This document shows, in pieces, positions 25,500-38,279 of a stretch of DNA of 64,000 nucleotides. Source of the DNA: Strigops habroptila (taxonomy: Eukaryota > Chordata > Aves > Psittaciformes > Psittacidae); NCBI RefSeq assembly GCF_004027225.2, contig NC_044278.2, positions 102,044,743-102,108,742 on the forward strand, in the 5' to 3' direction. Each line of letters begins with the position of its first letter. Position 1 is the first letter of the stretch. A program made the translations under genes and the position numbers. The notes under the pieces are model-generated. The model was not told where the DNA came from. It did not search any database and saw only the letters and a program-made list of their open reading frames with translations.

Positions 25500-25690
25500 C
25501 AATGAATGCAGCATAATTTATGAGCACTTCAACAGCATTTCTCATCTTCAAAGCACTTTACAAATACTATTAAGAATCTCCTTCCACAATAGATATTCTC
25601 CTCCCTGTTACAGAGAAAGAGAGGACAAGTGACTTGCCCAGGGCCACACTGCAAACTGTTGAGGCTGCCAAACCTAGGAATTGGTTTCTG
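25500..25690 (+). mobile_element. MIR-like ancient SINE / L2-tail relic
   Basis: CTTCAAAGCACTTTACAAAT, a run with CTCCCTGTTACAGA, and GACAAGTGACTTGCCCAGGG CCACACTGCAAACTG follow the well-known MIR/L2 3' core. That core runs from an AGCACTTTACA block through TTACAGATGAGG to AAGTGACTTGCCCAAGGTCACAC. Such copies predate the bird-mammal split. Confidence 0.65.
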
Positions 25691-27189
25691 CATTGACTCT
25701 TCACCTTTTTGCTTGAGATCTTTAAGTAGAAATTATCCAGACTATTAGCTTCTGGAACGCACAGCAGAAAGTGTGTAAATAAAACACCATGGTTTTTTTT
25801 TTTTTATACGTGGTGGAAATAAAACACCATGTTAAGGACCACTGCCATGTGTTTTTTTTCTGTAAGAGTTTGACATCCAATACTGCTCTGATCCCTGAAA
25901 GCACAGGTAGGTTGTGTGAGACTCTCATCCCCAAAACAGATGAGGTAGAGAAGTCAAAATGATGTAAAGCAGTTGACATTTATGGAAGGAAAACTCCAGG
26001 AAAGCAACTATGATGTGTGAACTGACTTCACACACACACACAGTGTAGCATAAAAACGAAGAGAGACATAGCATATTCTGTATAATCGATGATCTGCTTA
26101 CAGCCATTAATATCCATCATACAAACAGAGTACTTCTGCAGAACTTCTCAGCGGTACTCCACCAAAAAATACCAGTACCACCTCATGATGTTATTATTGT
26201 ACATCCTTTTTGTTTGAATTTTTGTTTGAATTGAATTGAAATTTTGTTTGAATTGAAGTTTGAATTACAGCATTTTTTTCCAAGGTATGTATTGTGATCA
26301 TGGAGAAGTTTGGTAAGGTAGAGAAGGGTTTACATTATGCAGGAGACCACTGCCTCCCTGTCATAGATGAAAACAGTGCTGTTTATCCAGGACAGAGGGA
26401 ATGAGTATTTACACAGCTAACAGCTATAGCTGGCTCCTACACTTCCTGAACTACCAAGGCTAATGTTGGCAATTAAAGTTTAGACACTAGCCAGTAAATA
26501 AAACTGCTTAGCTTTCCTCCGTTGAGCTGCCCAAGTTGCTGCCAACTTGTTGGAGAAGCGAGCTGAGTTTTGTAATAATCAGTGGGTCCAAAACATAATG
26601 AGTACTTGTTGAGAGATTAAGAGAATGCTAGTGCAGGATTTCAGCACAAAGATTACATTGTCTTCCTTGCCTCTTCATTATGCAGTTCCGTAAGGCTTTA
26701 TGAAATTAACTATTCCACACAACACTGCCTGAAAAAGTAAAGCAAATGAAGTAGGGGTGTGTGCCTTCACTTCCTCTGCTGCAGTGCACACCTCTGCTAG
26801 CACTCAGAAGGTGGCAACAAAGCACACCAATTCTACAGTGGCATTGTGTTGGAGCAAATGAGAACAAGCACGTACACTTCAGGAATGGCTTTGTTATGGT
26901 TTGATTTTGCTGTACAAAGTACTTGCTGTTTGCAAAGCATTTCTGTAGGTGCAGTATTAAGAACTAGCTGTAAGTGTAGGTCAAAACACATGAAGGACAT
27001 GAACTGTGTTGTTAAAGTGCCTAGCATGGTGCAAGCTGAGAAAACCAGGTACTAATGCACTTCAGATTATTAAAATCTTCCACATTTGTAATAGTTGTTC
27101 TATTTGTATATAAATGCAAATTATTTTGACATTGATAATTAAATTTGGTTTTCTAACACATTGTATTTGTAGTTCTTGCTTAGTTTTTG

Positions 27190-27465
27190 ACATATGGCCA
27201 GTGGGATGGCTGGTGGAGGAATGTTTATGCAAACAGAATTATCAGCAGGAATAGTATCATCTGGGAAAATTTTCCACAATGGGAACAATCAGCCATTGGA
27301 ATAACCTCCCCGGGGAAGCGCTGGATTCCCCAGCATTGGACACTTTTTAAGATTTGGCTGGACAGGGTGCTGGGACATTTAGTCTAGGTCATGCTTTGCC
27401 TAGAAAGGTTGGAGCAGATGATCCTCGAGGTCCTTTCCAACCTGGTTATTCTAGGATCGTAACAA
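27190..27465 (+). mobile_element. Old CR1 LINE 3' relic
   Basis: Diverged sense copy of the CR1 3' end: CAATCAGCCATTGGAATAAC, the CCCCAGCATTGGACAC block, GACAGGGTGCTGGGACATTT and a CCTTTCCAACCTGGTTATTC tail. It lies in the gap between the SLC46A3 and POMP 3' ends. Confidence 0.75.
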
Positions 27466-29374
27466 ACAAACAGCAGTGCAGGAAGATGTGCTTCTGCCTT
27501 CCTCCTGCACTTTGAGAGACGGATGCTTTCCAAAACACCAGCACCAAAAGGAGGCAGGGAATTGCAGAGCAGGGAGAGCACCACTTGTGCAAGAAGTCAG
27601 CATGGAGGCTTGTGTAGCACCTGCATGGCCAGTGGATCTGCAAGTGCTTTCCTCACATGCCATTTGCTCTTGGATGTCTCTTACACATACTATTTGCTTT
27701 CCAGCCTGGCTTACACCTAAAATTGGCTTCCTTGCAGATATAATGACCAACTTAACCTCCTTCCTCTGAATTTGGCTTGATCTCACCCAAAATTATAATG
27801 AATAAAACCACCTAGAAATTACGTCCAACCTTGTAATCTGTGAGAAACCCTAGTTAAAATACTTGTCTTAATGTAGTTTTGCTCAGATACAATAGTATTC
27901 ATCTTTCAACCAACACCAGGAAAGGCCAGCTAGCTGGACACACTGAGGCAGGGAGCTACAAGGTACCAGTAACTGTGTACAACTTTGGGATGGCTCCCTG
28001 TTTTCTGTATCGGCTGTAACAGTGCTGACAGCGAGGCAGACCTAAAAATCCTCCTAAAATCCATGCCCGTACCTTAATTTATCCCAGAGATGGCAAGGTA
28101 ATCCGTCAGCCTTTCTGTGAGCCTATAGCAATACAAAGCCTACTGAACCTCAACCTTGCTTTATAAGAGTTTACTTTTGCTTTATACAAAACTGCCAAGA
28201 AACTTGCCAATTATAAAATATCATAGCAAGTAGTTCCATGCTTGCACATTCAATTTATTGGTCCTATATCTAACCTCAGTAGGCAAAAAATACAAATGAA
28301 ATAACTTGTATTTCATAGCACAAGCCTCTAATCTCTGCAACTCTCAAGTGAAATAATTTTAGAAGCTTCACTTCTTACCTGAAATAAGTCTAAATATAAA
28401 ACCACGGGTAACGTGTCTCATACTGCATCATCTCAATGTTTTTAATTTGCTGCAATGTTTTGCAACAGATGAACATAAAAGCATTGTAAAATTTACACAA
28501 CAAAAGCTAGAGGTTTTGGCCCACAAGGATAGGGAATTTGTGGCAGCTTTAAGCACATGAGATATTTGAGATTGCGAAAAGAGGTTTATAGCAACATTTC
28601 TGCTAAAATTACCTACAACAGAACACTAAGTGCACTTGGCAGGTTAACCAAGTCATTAAAGCCTGCTGAATAAAGACAGTTCCTGTCTTAAAAATATTGT
28701 TTAAAGCTCCCCACATATGACAAGAGATGACATCTTTTGAACCACAGACTTCTTTTTTCCTCCTAATATGCCACATCACATTAGCTGCCTAGCAGGATTT
28801 ATGACACATGCATGACATCAGAAAAGTGGTTACAATCCCAAATTTAATTACACACGACCTCCTCAATTTAAGCACACAAACCCCTTTCAGTGGCCCACTC
28901 CTTTAAAAGCTGTATTTAAGTATAGTCTCAGTGGCTAAGATCTGATTTTGGTAAACCCAGAAAGAAAATTATTTCTGTATCTGTCATCTACTACCACTGT
29001 ATCTTCATTTTCTCACTGCAGCAGCTTTATTGTACTGTCATAATTAGGCACTGTGCTCTTTCTTAACCTCCAAATACTAAAATACCAAGTCTAAGAGTGC
29101 TCTTTGGTATTACATTCCCAAATGGATTTTAAAGCACCTTCTTTAAACTCCAAGCGGAGTTTGCTTCTACTTTCAGAAACCAGAATATCCTCTCAGGGAC
29201 ACAGATAAAAAAAAGCCAGACCTTTAATTCCCTTCTTACAGTGATAACTTCCAATTCCACACAAAAGCTTAATGGCTCACTCATGCAAAACTGTCAAGAG
29301 GGAAGGGATAAACTGTATATAGCAGGATTTATGATGAAATATATTTTGGAACGCAAAAGCATTTATAGCAAATT

Positions 29375-29380
29375 TTTATT
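29375..29380 (-). terminator. POMP: Candidate POMP poly(A) signal
   Basis: AATAAA on the minus strand lies about 440 bases past the POMP stop codon and is the first canonical signal I see. Further AATAAA copies at 29026-29031 and 28254-28259 (minus strand) could serve longer 3' UTR isoforms. Confidence 0.5.
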
Positions 29381-29819
29381 CAATAGTTTAAAAAGTGTAT
29401 GGAAATTGTCATGAACAAAGAGTTACTCAATGGAAAACACCTTCTTTTCCCCCTTAAAAAGTTCTTCTGCAAGAACATCTGTTAAATGCATTTACCTACA
29501 GTAATCAGTTTTAAAATGCATGGGTATTTTTGGATTTCTTGTATACATATATAGCACTTCCATAGTTAAGAAGCTATTGTCCTGAGCAGTGTATGAAAAC
29601 ATATTATTTAAACTACCTAGTTACAGGACATTTATATAAGTGACAACAAGCACAGAACAGTTTGTAGACTTTAAACATTTAATGTGCCTTTTCATCAAGG
29701 AAGGCAAATAATAACTGTAGGACTACTTAACACTGTGAGTGTCAGTGTGTTTAGGGTATCATGTATTTAGATCTGCAGTATAAAGACACACACAAAACAT
29801 TTTTGTGGAGTACATTTTG

Positions 29820-29887
29820 TTACAATAAACCAAGCTTATATTCCATCATCATGTGTGGTTCTCCCATAACCTCACTCTGTGAAGGAT
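29820..29887 (-). CDS. POMP: POMP last coding exon (residues 120-141, stop)
   Basis: The acceptor follows a pyrimidine-rich run ending TCCAG at 29888. The exon completes aspartate and reads PSQSEVMGEPHMMMEYKLGL, leucine and TAA. Human has LMV where this copy reads MMM. The stop codon occupies 29820-29822. Confidence 0.94.
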
Positions 29888-32800
29888 CTGGAAAAAAAAA
29901 CAAAAGTGGAAAGCATGAGGCTTTTACAAGTTACAAACACCAACAGTAACTATTAACATGACCTTTTTCCCTCCATTCTAATGCTTAGTGCAACAGTCAC
30001 TGATATTTAACAGTGTTGCATAACGCAGGTCTGTAACTCACAGGTCTCCATCCAAAGCAATGATCAGATAATAATTATACCTATAGTGGAACAGTGTTTC
30101 CTAAAGACCCCACACACACACTTCAAGTAAAACCAACCGGTTCTACATCAGCAGTCTCCTATAGCCTGAATCTCAAAGCTGAGTTTTGTGAATCAGAAAA
30201 CTTAAGTCTGGGTGAAACTTTTCCCCACAGACATCCCACATCTCTTTCCAATGCAACTTCTCTGCACAATAGGAGCTCAGACTCCTCCCTTCTATTAGTT
30301 GGGACATACTCATGGTTTCTCTCCTCCATCTAAATGCCTAGTTTCACAGAAATTCTATGCCCTTAAGTATCTCCAAGATTTCCTCCATTCTGTAAAGTAT
30401 GGTTGACAACAGCCACTGTACACTAAGATAATCAAAAAGTGTGCAGAGGACACAAGAGATACCAATACTGACAGTATGAACTACATTACCATACAAAAAA
30501 TTAAAATAGTACTACTAATAATAAAACAACCCACAAGCAAACACACACACACAAAACCACACCACCAAACAAACAAAAAGAAACCCACAAAAAAAAGGTT
30601 GTGACTGCACTTTGGAAGAAATATACCTCTCCTTATGGGTGTATCGGCTTGTTTTCCTTCCATACATAAGGCATATTAATGCCTTAGATTACTCCAGACA
30701 CATCAAAATTATCTAATCCAGCCCCAGGTGATAAATAGAACCTTATCAATACCACTTTTAATCCACTCGCTCCTTAGCACTCTGTATGTGACAGCTTGTT
30801 CTGAGCAATGAATGGTAAATAACCAAATTTAGGTTATGCCTGACCAAATAACCAAATAAATTATGCCTGACATTGCTCTACCACAATAATCCATGATTCC
30901 TGCCCTTGCTCCCAGTAAATCCATTCCAGAAAATTATCCCAGGTTTACCTCATATCTCTAGATTCCCACTTACCCCTCCATTATTTCCAGTTTCCTATCT
31001 CCCTGGCTTTTTCCATTCCCCGATCCCACCTCAGTATACCCTCTGCCTCCTTCCATGTCTTTAGCTACCAGCTAGAAAGAATTCTTTTAAAACCATTTTT
31101 CCAGCTTTATTTTATTGCACACATACCAACTGTCAGTCAGGAGCAGTCCACCATAAAACCGCCAACTGCTTAGCTCATTTCGGGGAGAATACCCCCGCCA
31201 CATCTCTGGTTCATTAGTTCAGGATCTCTCCTCTAGCTTCTTCAGTTATAGAACTTATAAAAACTTTGTATCTTTGTAACCTCCACCTGTCAAAGTCTGC
31301 ACAAGCAGTTCAAAAGTTTAAGGGGAAACAGGCATACAACGTAAGTGCATAATCTTCTACTCCTTTAGAAACACAGCCTACAAGGCAAATCCGGGCTTAC
31401 TCAGTATTTCAGAGTCATTTCCACACAACTAGCAGCTGAACACCACTTATTACTCCTTCCCCCAGTGCTGCTTCACCTTTAGGAATTCAACTTTTTTTCT
31501 ATTTTGTGTTTAATTCTCTTATTCCATAGAGGCAAAGAACCTCACAGTTCCCAAATTTTACCTTTAAATGTTTCCATAACATTCAAAACAATGTATTTAC
31601 CATTAAGGATATCCTCAAAACTGATGGATCCATCATTTCCCCTCAGAGTATCCAGTGCTAAGTTTGAGCTGTGAAGAAATGGCAGGCGCTGGACCTGTAA
31701 AAAGACAAGAGTTCACATTTTTGCAAGTCTGAAATTGAGGGGAGTTTATATTTGGATTTCTCAGACTGAAGAGACTAAGAAAAGCAACAGGCAAGGTCAC
31801 TTCTTCCTTCAAAAGCAACAATGAAATAAGAACTAGTGGCACACGCAGATAGCAAAACCTAGAACACCACCATCTATTGTTTTGAGAAGATCAACCTTTC
31901 ACTAGATTTGTGGCTTTCACTGCGGTGTAGCTACTACAGCAAATAGCATAAAGATAAAAAAAGAGGAGGTTTTGTCCTCCTCTGTTACCACATAAAGCTG
32001 GGGAGGCTTACTGCAACAAACACACCTACACCTTGAGGTCAGTATTGGGCAACTGACATACACTGCAGTGTTTGAAAACCACATTCCAAGTTTCCTACAT
32101 CTCCAACACAAGCCAGTGGAAAGGAATGTCGGTGGAAGAGCTGCATTTGTTTTCACATCTAAACAAAATCCCCCTTGCAGTTAATCTAAATCAAAATTAT
32201 TTCCCTGATCCCCACCAATTTTTAAGTTTCAGGTCCACTCCCAGTTACTTTAAACCCTCTTCTGTACCCTTCACCCACAGTATTACAAACAAATTGAGTG
32301 GTACACATAGCATTCAGATCCTAAATATTCTGAGAATGGCATATCTGTACTTACAATTTCATTCACTACTAATAGTGATACTTCAGTTATATCATCAACA
32401 TATACTATTCTCATAAAATTATCATGTAGCTATCTCCTAAAACAAAAAATAGGTTGAAGATTTCCATAGCACTACCTGTACAATCGTTAGAAGTTCAAAT
32501 ACGCTATTCCAGTAAATATTCTAGGAAAGTGAAATTAAAGCACAAGAGAACATGTTTTCTCCATTTATCCCCCAAGAATACCTGAGACAAACTAGCAGGC
32601 TGCCCTCGCCTGCCTCATTTTCTGCCATGTGCTAACCTAAGTCATGAGACAGCACAGCTGAAATCAAAGAATGTCTTCATACGTCCTGTCTGACTTTCAC
32701 ATCTTCAGGACGAGTAATTTCTGCCAAGTTTAATGCAGCTCACTGTGGTTCAGTAGCATCTGATCCACTGAAAGGGAGCACAGAATTGCTCTAACTCATT

Positions 32801-35800
32801 CGGAAAAATAACTCTTAATAGCTTCACAACCTTCAACAAGCCATTAAAGGTCACTAGGACTAATAAGCTTTCCATGTTTCTTAAGAGACAAAGTCAGTCT
32901 CCCTCTGGTTACTCTCCATCCAAGGAGATTGGAAGGAAAAGGAGACAGACACAACTTCCCAACTAAGAGTTAAAACCTTTGAACTTAACTCCCTGTAGAC
33001 CTCCCCTGATCTACAAGAAGGGCTGCAGAACAAAATAAGCACTGCGTCGGGTTTCATGTTACCTCTATATCCACTCCCAAATTACTACTTGTTTCAGACC
33101 TCTCAATCTCTTCTCCCTAAAGGTGCAGAGATTCCCCCTTCCATAGAGGAGAGTATTAATTTTAGGAATTAATACTCAATTATTCCTACTTTTCTCTGAA
33201 GCCTTACAGAATGATAGTCAACAGAAAAGCTAGAGCAGTTACCACTTCACCAAGTAAACAATAAAAGAACAGCAGCTGAAAATCTTTAGCATATTGGCTG
33301 TTCTGGGGACTATTAATTGCAGAGTTTGCTTAGTTTGTTTTAGTAAAAGTGGCCCAGTGAGATAATTTCATTTGGAAACATAAGGTATTTCAACAAAGAT
33401 GTCTCTCCGAAAGCATGTTCCAAGATAAACAAGGGGTTTAAGTTACACCAGTTGGATAAAAATGCCTACCTGTTTCACTGCTCTGAATTCCATCTGCAGC
33501 TTTAAAGGTGCATGAAGTCCTTGAATATTTCTCAGTGTGGCAAAGTTCGTTTTATCTTGATTTAACTGGAACTATCAAAACCAATATCGATTTTAGAAAA
33601 AATTATACTTTCAAGTACAGCCATAGAAGAGATTTGTGACATGCTACTTAATGCTTATTAAATTTATATGTAAAAATTCAGTCATACTGTTATGTGTGTC
33701 TCAAACGTACACAAAAGATAATTATGTGGTAATATCTGTTTTATGAAACCAAAATTAATTTTTGCTGGATTTATTACAAATCAATAGCAGCAATTTTATT
33801 TTCTTACTTTAGACAAGCAGGACATGTAACACCACCAAGTGGTGTAGTTTTGCACTACTTTACTGCGATATTGTCAGCATGAATTGGAAGTTAAGTCTGG
33901 TTTAAAGGAAGAACACAATCTTGAAAACCACAATTGACGTTATTTTAGCCATCAAAGACTCTACTTGAAAACACTTGAAATACTTCTTTTCTGATCAAGC
34001 AGGGAGACAGAGCACCACATATACTCGTGTGACTCTGAAAAGCTAAAAGAAAGCTCATAATTTTACCAACTGCTCTAAAACTGATTGGTAAAACAAAGAA
34101 AATCTATTCAGTAGAAGGTTCTTTTAATCAAAAAGTGCTGGGTCATGAACCCTGAAGTACACAAAAGGAACTTATGCTTAAGGTTAAATTTAAGCTTGAG
34201 TAATCCAGTCTCAAATTTGGCCTTTACAGGAGTGACTACATGACAAAATACAATAGTGTAAAGTAAAACAAAACCTGCAATCTTCTTATTTTAAAACCTG
34301 CACTCCATCACCATGACAAAAGCTTACAAGAGTATCATCTAGTTTATGTGAAAGTATCTCAAAAACAGGAGTCAAAGGCATAATACGCATGTTCTTCATA
34401 ACAACCTATATTGAATGTTCTTCAAAAGTTATCAGAAAATACTATTTATATGCCTCATCCTAAACTTAGAATTCTGGTCATGTTATTTTTCCATTTCTTT
34501 TATTTTACAAAAGTAGGGATCCTTATCTGGGTACTGCTACATTGTAGCTAATTTGTAGCCCTTATCTGGGTACTGCTACATTGTACTGCTAAATTGTAGG
34601 TTATTTATGGCAATTTATGGCAGTAAAAATAACCGTTTACTATCTCAGGCCAAGACAAGTCTTTTCCTATTCAAACATACACAAAAATAATTTTTGGACA
34701 AATCTGCCTTACAGAAAAACAAACCAAACAATATGTGGGAAAAACAATTTAAGTCTCACATTCTTCCTATGTGTTTTAATTATTTTTATTGTTTCTTCTT
34801 GTTTTAATTATTTCTGTACTTTTTTCTCTCTAGCATGTAATCTTTTAATTATGCAGGTTTTCATACAGCAAGAACAAAGTTAAAAAATAAGTTATACCAG
34901 ACAGCTATAAAAATCAATTAATAGCTCTGAAACATTCACAGTATTTATAAATAAGCTTATGAAGTTGGTGTCACATTAATATCACCCTTTAACTCAAGGC
35001 AACACTAGCACTGGTTAGAATTAGAATATATTAGACACTACACGGCACCTCATCATGCTGATTAGCTTAGCAATTTGCAACATTCTATCCAAACACTGAC
35101 TTTACTTCAGGACATTTTATTACATCAACTCTTCTGTGCTGACAAAACAGGCACCAGATACGAGGTTCAGTTCAACCAGCTATTTAGCCAAGGCAGTCAG
35201 TCTAGTTTGCCCTTACCTTCAACCTGTGGTTCACAGTCCACTCTTAAGTGCTCCACAAGTGATGACTAAGCCAGACAAGATTGTATATACTTAGGACAAA
35301 CTGTGTGTGTAAAATTTCTACATGGGATTGAGTCATTTAATGAAAATATTTGTGTTCACAGACCTAAAGTCTAAAAATGAAGATATATGGTAAATCTACA
35401 GACAAAATGGGAGGATCAGCCTTCCAGAACTGACAGGTGTGCCCCCCACCTAACTACAGAGGTTGCATACAAAACTAGCTTAATAAGGTTTAGTCATCTA
35501 AAAGTTATTACGTAAATCCCTACTTGGAAGAACATTCACATACTTTACGTGGAGAGAGTCACAAGTGGGAGGTTGACATTAAACACATTTGCCAACAATG
35601 TTATTTGTATAAATGAAATATTATTGTTGAAAATCTTTACCCAATTAAAGGCAAGGCCCTGCTCATTATTTGTTACCACGCAAAACAGTCCAGGTAACCA
35701 CACTGTTAATTTAAACTTCATAATCAGTGAAGAGTAAAGATGGCTGTATTTGATATTATACTTACATTTTTTTCTATCAGTTCTAGTGGGTGGCTGGGCA

Positions 35801-38279
35801 GCAATTCACTTTTCGCACTTGTAAAACTAGAAATACAAGTGAAAAAAAAAAAAACCCCAACAAATTGAACTTCAGATTAACTGGGATATTGTTTTAAGTT
35901 ACATTCCAAAACTAATCTCAGATACAAACATCAACTCAGAGACACACAATTAGCACCATTTGAACTATTAAAAAAAAGAAAAAAAGCTCAGTAGTGCAAC
36001 AGCAAATAAGACCTTGAACTACAGCACTACCAGAAGAAAAACAAATTTCAGGCATCTTTTTTTCTTTATGTTTGACAAAACCAAGTGACAGGTTTTTTCC
36101 TTGACCCCCTTCAGAAAGAGAGAAAAATATTAATAAATGAAAACATCATAGGTTTTTTTTTTTTTAATGTTCGAGCTACATGGTATCTAACTTTAGAATT
36201 CTTCAAGCTTTTACAGCTGAATACTGCACATACCTTCACACGCACTCACAGCTGTATTATCTGCATTTTAAACTCCATGAACTTATTTTAGATTCATTAT
36301 CCAAGACATGTAGTTGTGCACCCATATAAAACCAAGCCCACTGTTTTCACTATATTAACTTTACTTTTTATGCAATGCTGAAATTAAGCATTTCCCACAG
36401 TGCTACAGCACTTACATACATGTATATTAAAACTAGCATATATTTCATAATTATTAATACTTTGCCATCTCTTTTCTTAAGAGCAGTATCACACAGGTAA
36501 AAGTCTAATAAAGTTATCTACTTCTTGAAGTGATGTTTCACAGAAAATTCACGCTTGAAAGCCAATTTGATTAAATATGTGCACTTTAGGCTATAGCTTT
36601 TCTGACACACCTTCCAAGAACCTTCTTTAAAAAGCCAACATTTAACACGCGCTTTCTTCCTATATCTGAAGTTCAACAATGGCTGCAGCACAATTCAACA
36701 AGAAAAAGTAAAGTGTACCCTCTACGCAGAAGATCATAACCTTCAAATGGTCCTGAAGCTGAGAAGTCGATAATTGGGATAGTATCCTTCAACAGAGAAG
36801 CAGCACCTCTGGAATCCTGGAATAAAAGAAAAAGTGAAGATTATTTTAACAAAAATAATCCTTTTTGTTTGGGCCATCAGGCCAGGCAAATAAGACAAAG
36901 TGCTCAGACTCCTTAAACTACCCATGTACTTTAGAGTCTCTTTAAAACAAACAAAACACAAAACCACCAAAACACAAACCCTACCTAACAGAATTCTTTC
37001 TGAAAGTCTGATAACAGTTAAAGGTATTGATAACACAATTTAGGATCCGGCTGAAACAGTTAAACTCACAATTCCCCCTTGCTCATTCCCACCCTGGGCT
37101 GCAGGGATGGAATGGCAGAAGGAAGATTATGCTCAGCTCACAGGACAGAAACGTCTGAGAATTCCTTCATTCACTTCACACAGACACAATCAAGGAGGAT
37201 CAAATTGATTTTATCCATGATTTAAGGCTGCCATAAAGGGGACAAGGCATATTCAAGTGGTCTAGTATGCCACTTAACTGAAATGGCAAACGGAAAAGGA
37301 AAGTAACTTGTAGCAGACCAGAAAAACACACCTTCACAGACTAAGTAAAGCCATCTTAACTCAGACAGCTAAGCTCATGCCAACCTGCCCAATTTTACTG
37401 AAGTGATTTTAGGACTGCTCACACAAATCGCTCCACCAATAGACCACTGTGTAATGAATTCTGGAAGGTGACAGCACTAATCTCTGGAAGGTGACAGTGA
37501 TGAGCTGTTCAGCACAGGAGTTCCCCGCAGCAGCACTGAGAGACCCAACACAAAATTCATGCTTATAGTTACGGTCTTTTGTACTAGCATCTTAACTGTC
37601 GATAACCTAACAGCTATTAGAAAAACATAAGATACCTTTTATTACATGCCCGTAAAGCATCAGCAAACTAACATATCCAACCCTAACCAGACCTTCCCGA
37701 GATTGCTGTGAGAGCATTAGAGACACAGTACCTACAAGACGTGAAAGTCAAACATAAGGAGAAACCCATTAAATACTTCCTAAAAGTAACGCTCTCCAGT
37801 CTCGCCAGGGCCCAGTCCGTGTCAAGTGGCCATACCACTGCTGTGCACCACAGGGGACCCAGCATGACCTCCCCGGCCCCAAGAGCTGCCGCGCTGGCTG
37901 CGGCACTGAAGCCCCTGGCACCGAAAGGCCAAGGATCACCGGGGCTCTCGGCCTCCCCGGCCCACCCCGCTCCCAGACAAAGGGCTTTAACCGCAGCCAC
38001 GCACCCTTCGCGCCTTCCCGGCCCCAAGAGGATGCCCAGTGAAGACCGGGCGGCGCGGGCAGAGACGCCCGTTCCCCGCTGAGCATCCACCATGGCCGCG
38101 CCGGACCCCTATGACTCAGCACGGCCCCAGCGCCCCTCGACCGACGGCCACCGTCACCCCCGGGAACTCCGATGGCCGAGCAGCGAAGCGGGGCAGACAA
38201 GGGCGCGCCGATCCGATCCGCCCCGGGCCCGGCCACCCTACGCCCTGCACCGCCACCGCCCCCTGCCCGCGCTCACCAT
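29820..38279 (-). CDS. POMP: POMP, proteasome maturation protein (whole coding span, 6 coding exons)
   Basis: POMP (proteassemblin/UMP1 homologue) is the chaperone that guides beta-subunit incorporation and half-proteasome dimerisation during 20S assembly, at the ER surface and in cytosol, and is then degraded as the first substrate. Six coding pieces on the minus strand (38277-38279, 36719-36816, 35766-35826, 33470-33571, 31601-31694, 29820-29887) join in frame at GT/AG borders into 141 residues, the same length as human POMP. Family landmarks are FSASGPFE, ELLPSHPLEL, FQLNQDK, LRNIQGLHAPLKLQMEF, VQRLPFL, GNDGSISFEDILNDPSQSEV and a C-terminal EYKLGLL. No frameshift or stop interrupts the joined frame. 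The promoter is a CpG island at the right end. The gene points toward SLC46A3, as in human. Identity is very confident. Confidence 0.97.
31601..31694 (-). CDS. POMP: POMP coding exon 5 (residues 89-120)
   Basis: The acceptor is CTTTTTACAG at 31695 and the donor is AATG|GTAAAT at 31601/31600. It encodes VQRLPFLHSSNLALDTLRGN and DGSISFEDILN, plus the first base of an aspartate codon. It matches human POMP apart from a few substitutions. Confidence 0.94.
33470..33571 (-). CDS. POMP: POMP coding exon 4 (residues 55-88)
   Basis: The acceptor is TTTTGATAG at 33572 and the donor is CAG|GTAGGC at 33470/33469. The exon is exactly 34 codons and both ends are phase 0. It carries FQLNQDKTNFATLRNIQGLH and then APLKLQMEFRAVKQ, the most conserved part of the UMP1/POMP family. 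Confidence 0.95.
34521..34585 (+). repeat. Tandem duplication, 39-bp period, in POMP intron
   Basis: A 26-base segment beginning CCTTATCTGGGTACTGCTAC at 34521 recurs exactly at 34560. A further partial copy of its last third follows (TACTGCTAAATTGTA). It lies in the intron between POMP coding exons 3 and 4. Confidence 0.92.
35766..35826 (-). CDS. POMP: POMP coding exon 3 (residues 34-54)
   Basis: The acceptor is TATTTCTAG at 35827 and the donor is AAT|GTAAGT at 35766/35765. This 61-nt exon completes glycine and reads FTSAKSELLPSHPLELIEKN, which carries the POMP-specific ELLPSHPLEL block. It is far too short to find as an open frame alone and was recognised from sequence and phase. Confidence 0.93.
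36719..36816 (-). CDS. POMP: POMP coding exon 2 (residues 2-34)
   Basis: The acceptor is TTATTCCAG at 36817 and the donor is GG|GTACAC at 36719/36718. The exon encodes DSRGAASLLKDTIPIIDFSA, then SGPFEGYDLLRR and two bases of a glycine codon. SASGPFE is the family-conserved core. The region before it differs from human (NARGLGSEL), as expected for the less conserved N terminus. Confidence 0.93.

Larger units (their letters stand above)
24411..29374. other. Tail-to-tail interval between SLC46A3 and POMP
   Basis: The interval between the predicted 3' ends of the two convergent genes. It contains two CR1 3' relics, a MIR-like relic and short simple repeats (a CA run near 26030 and TTTGAATTG-type repeats at about 26213-26270). 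No coding sequence was found, though either 3' UTR may extend into it. Confidence 0.6.
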
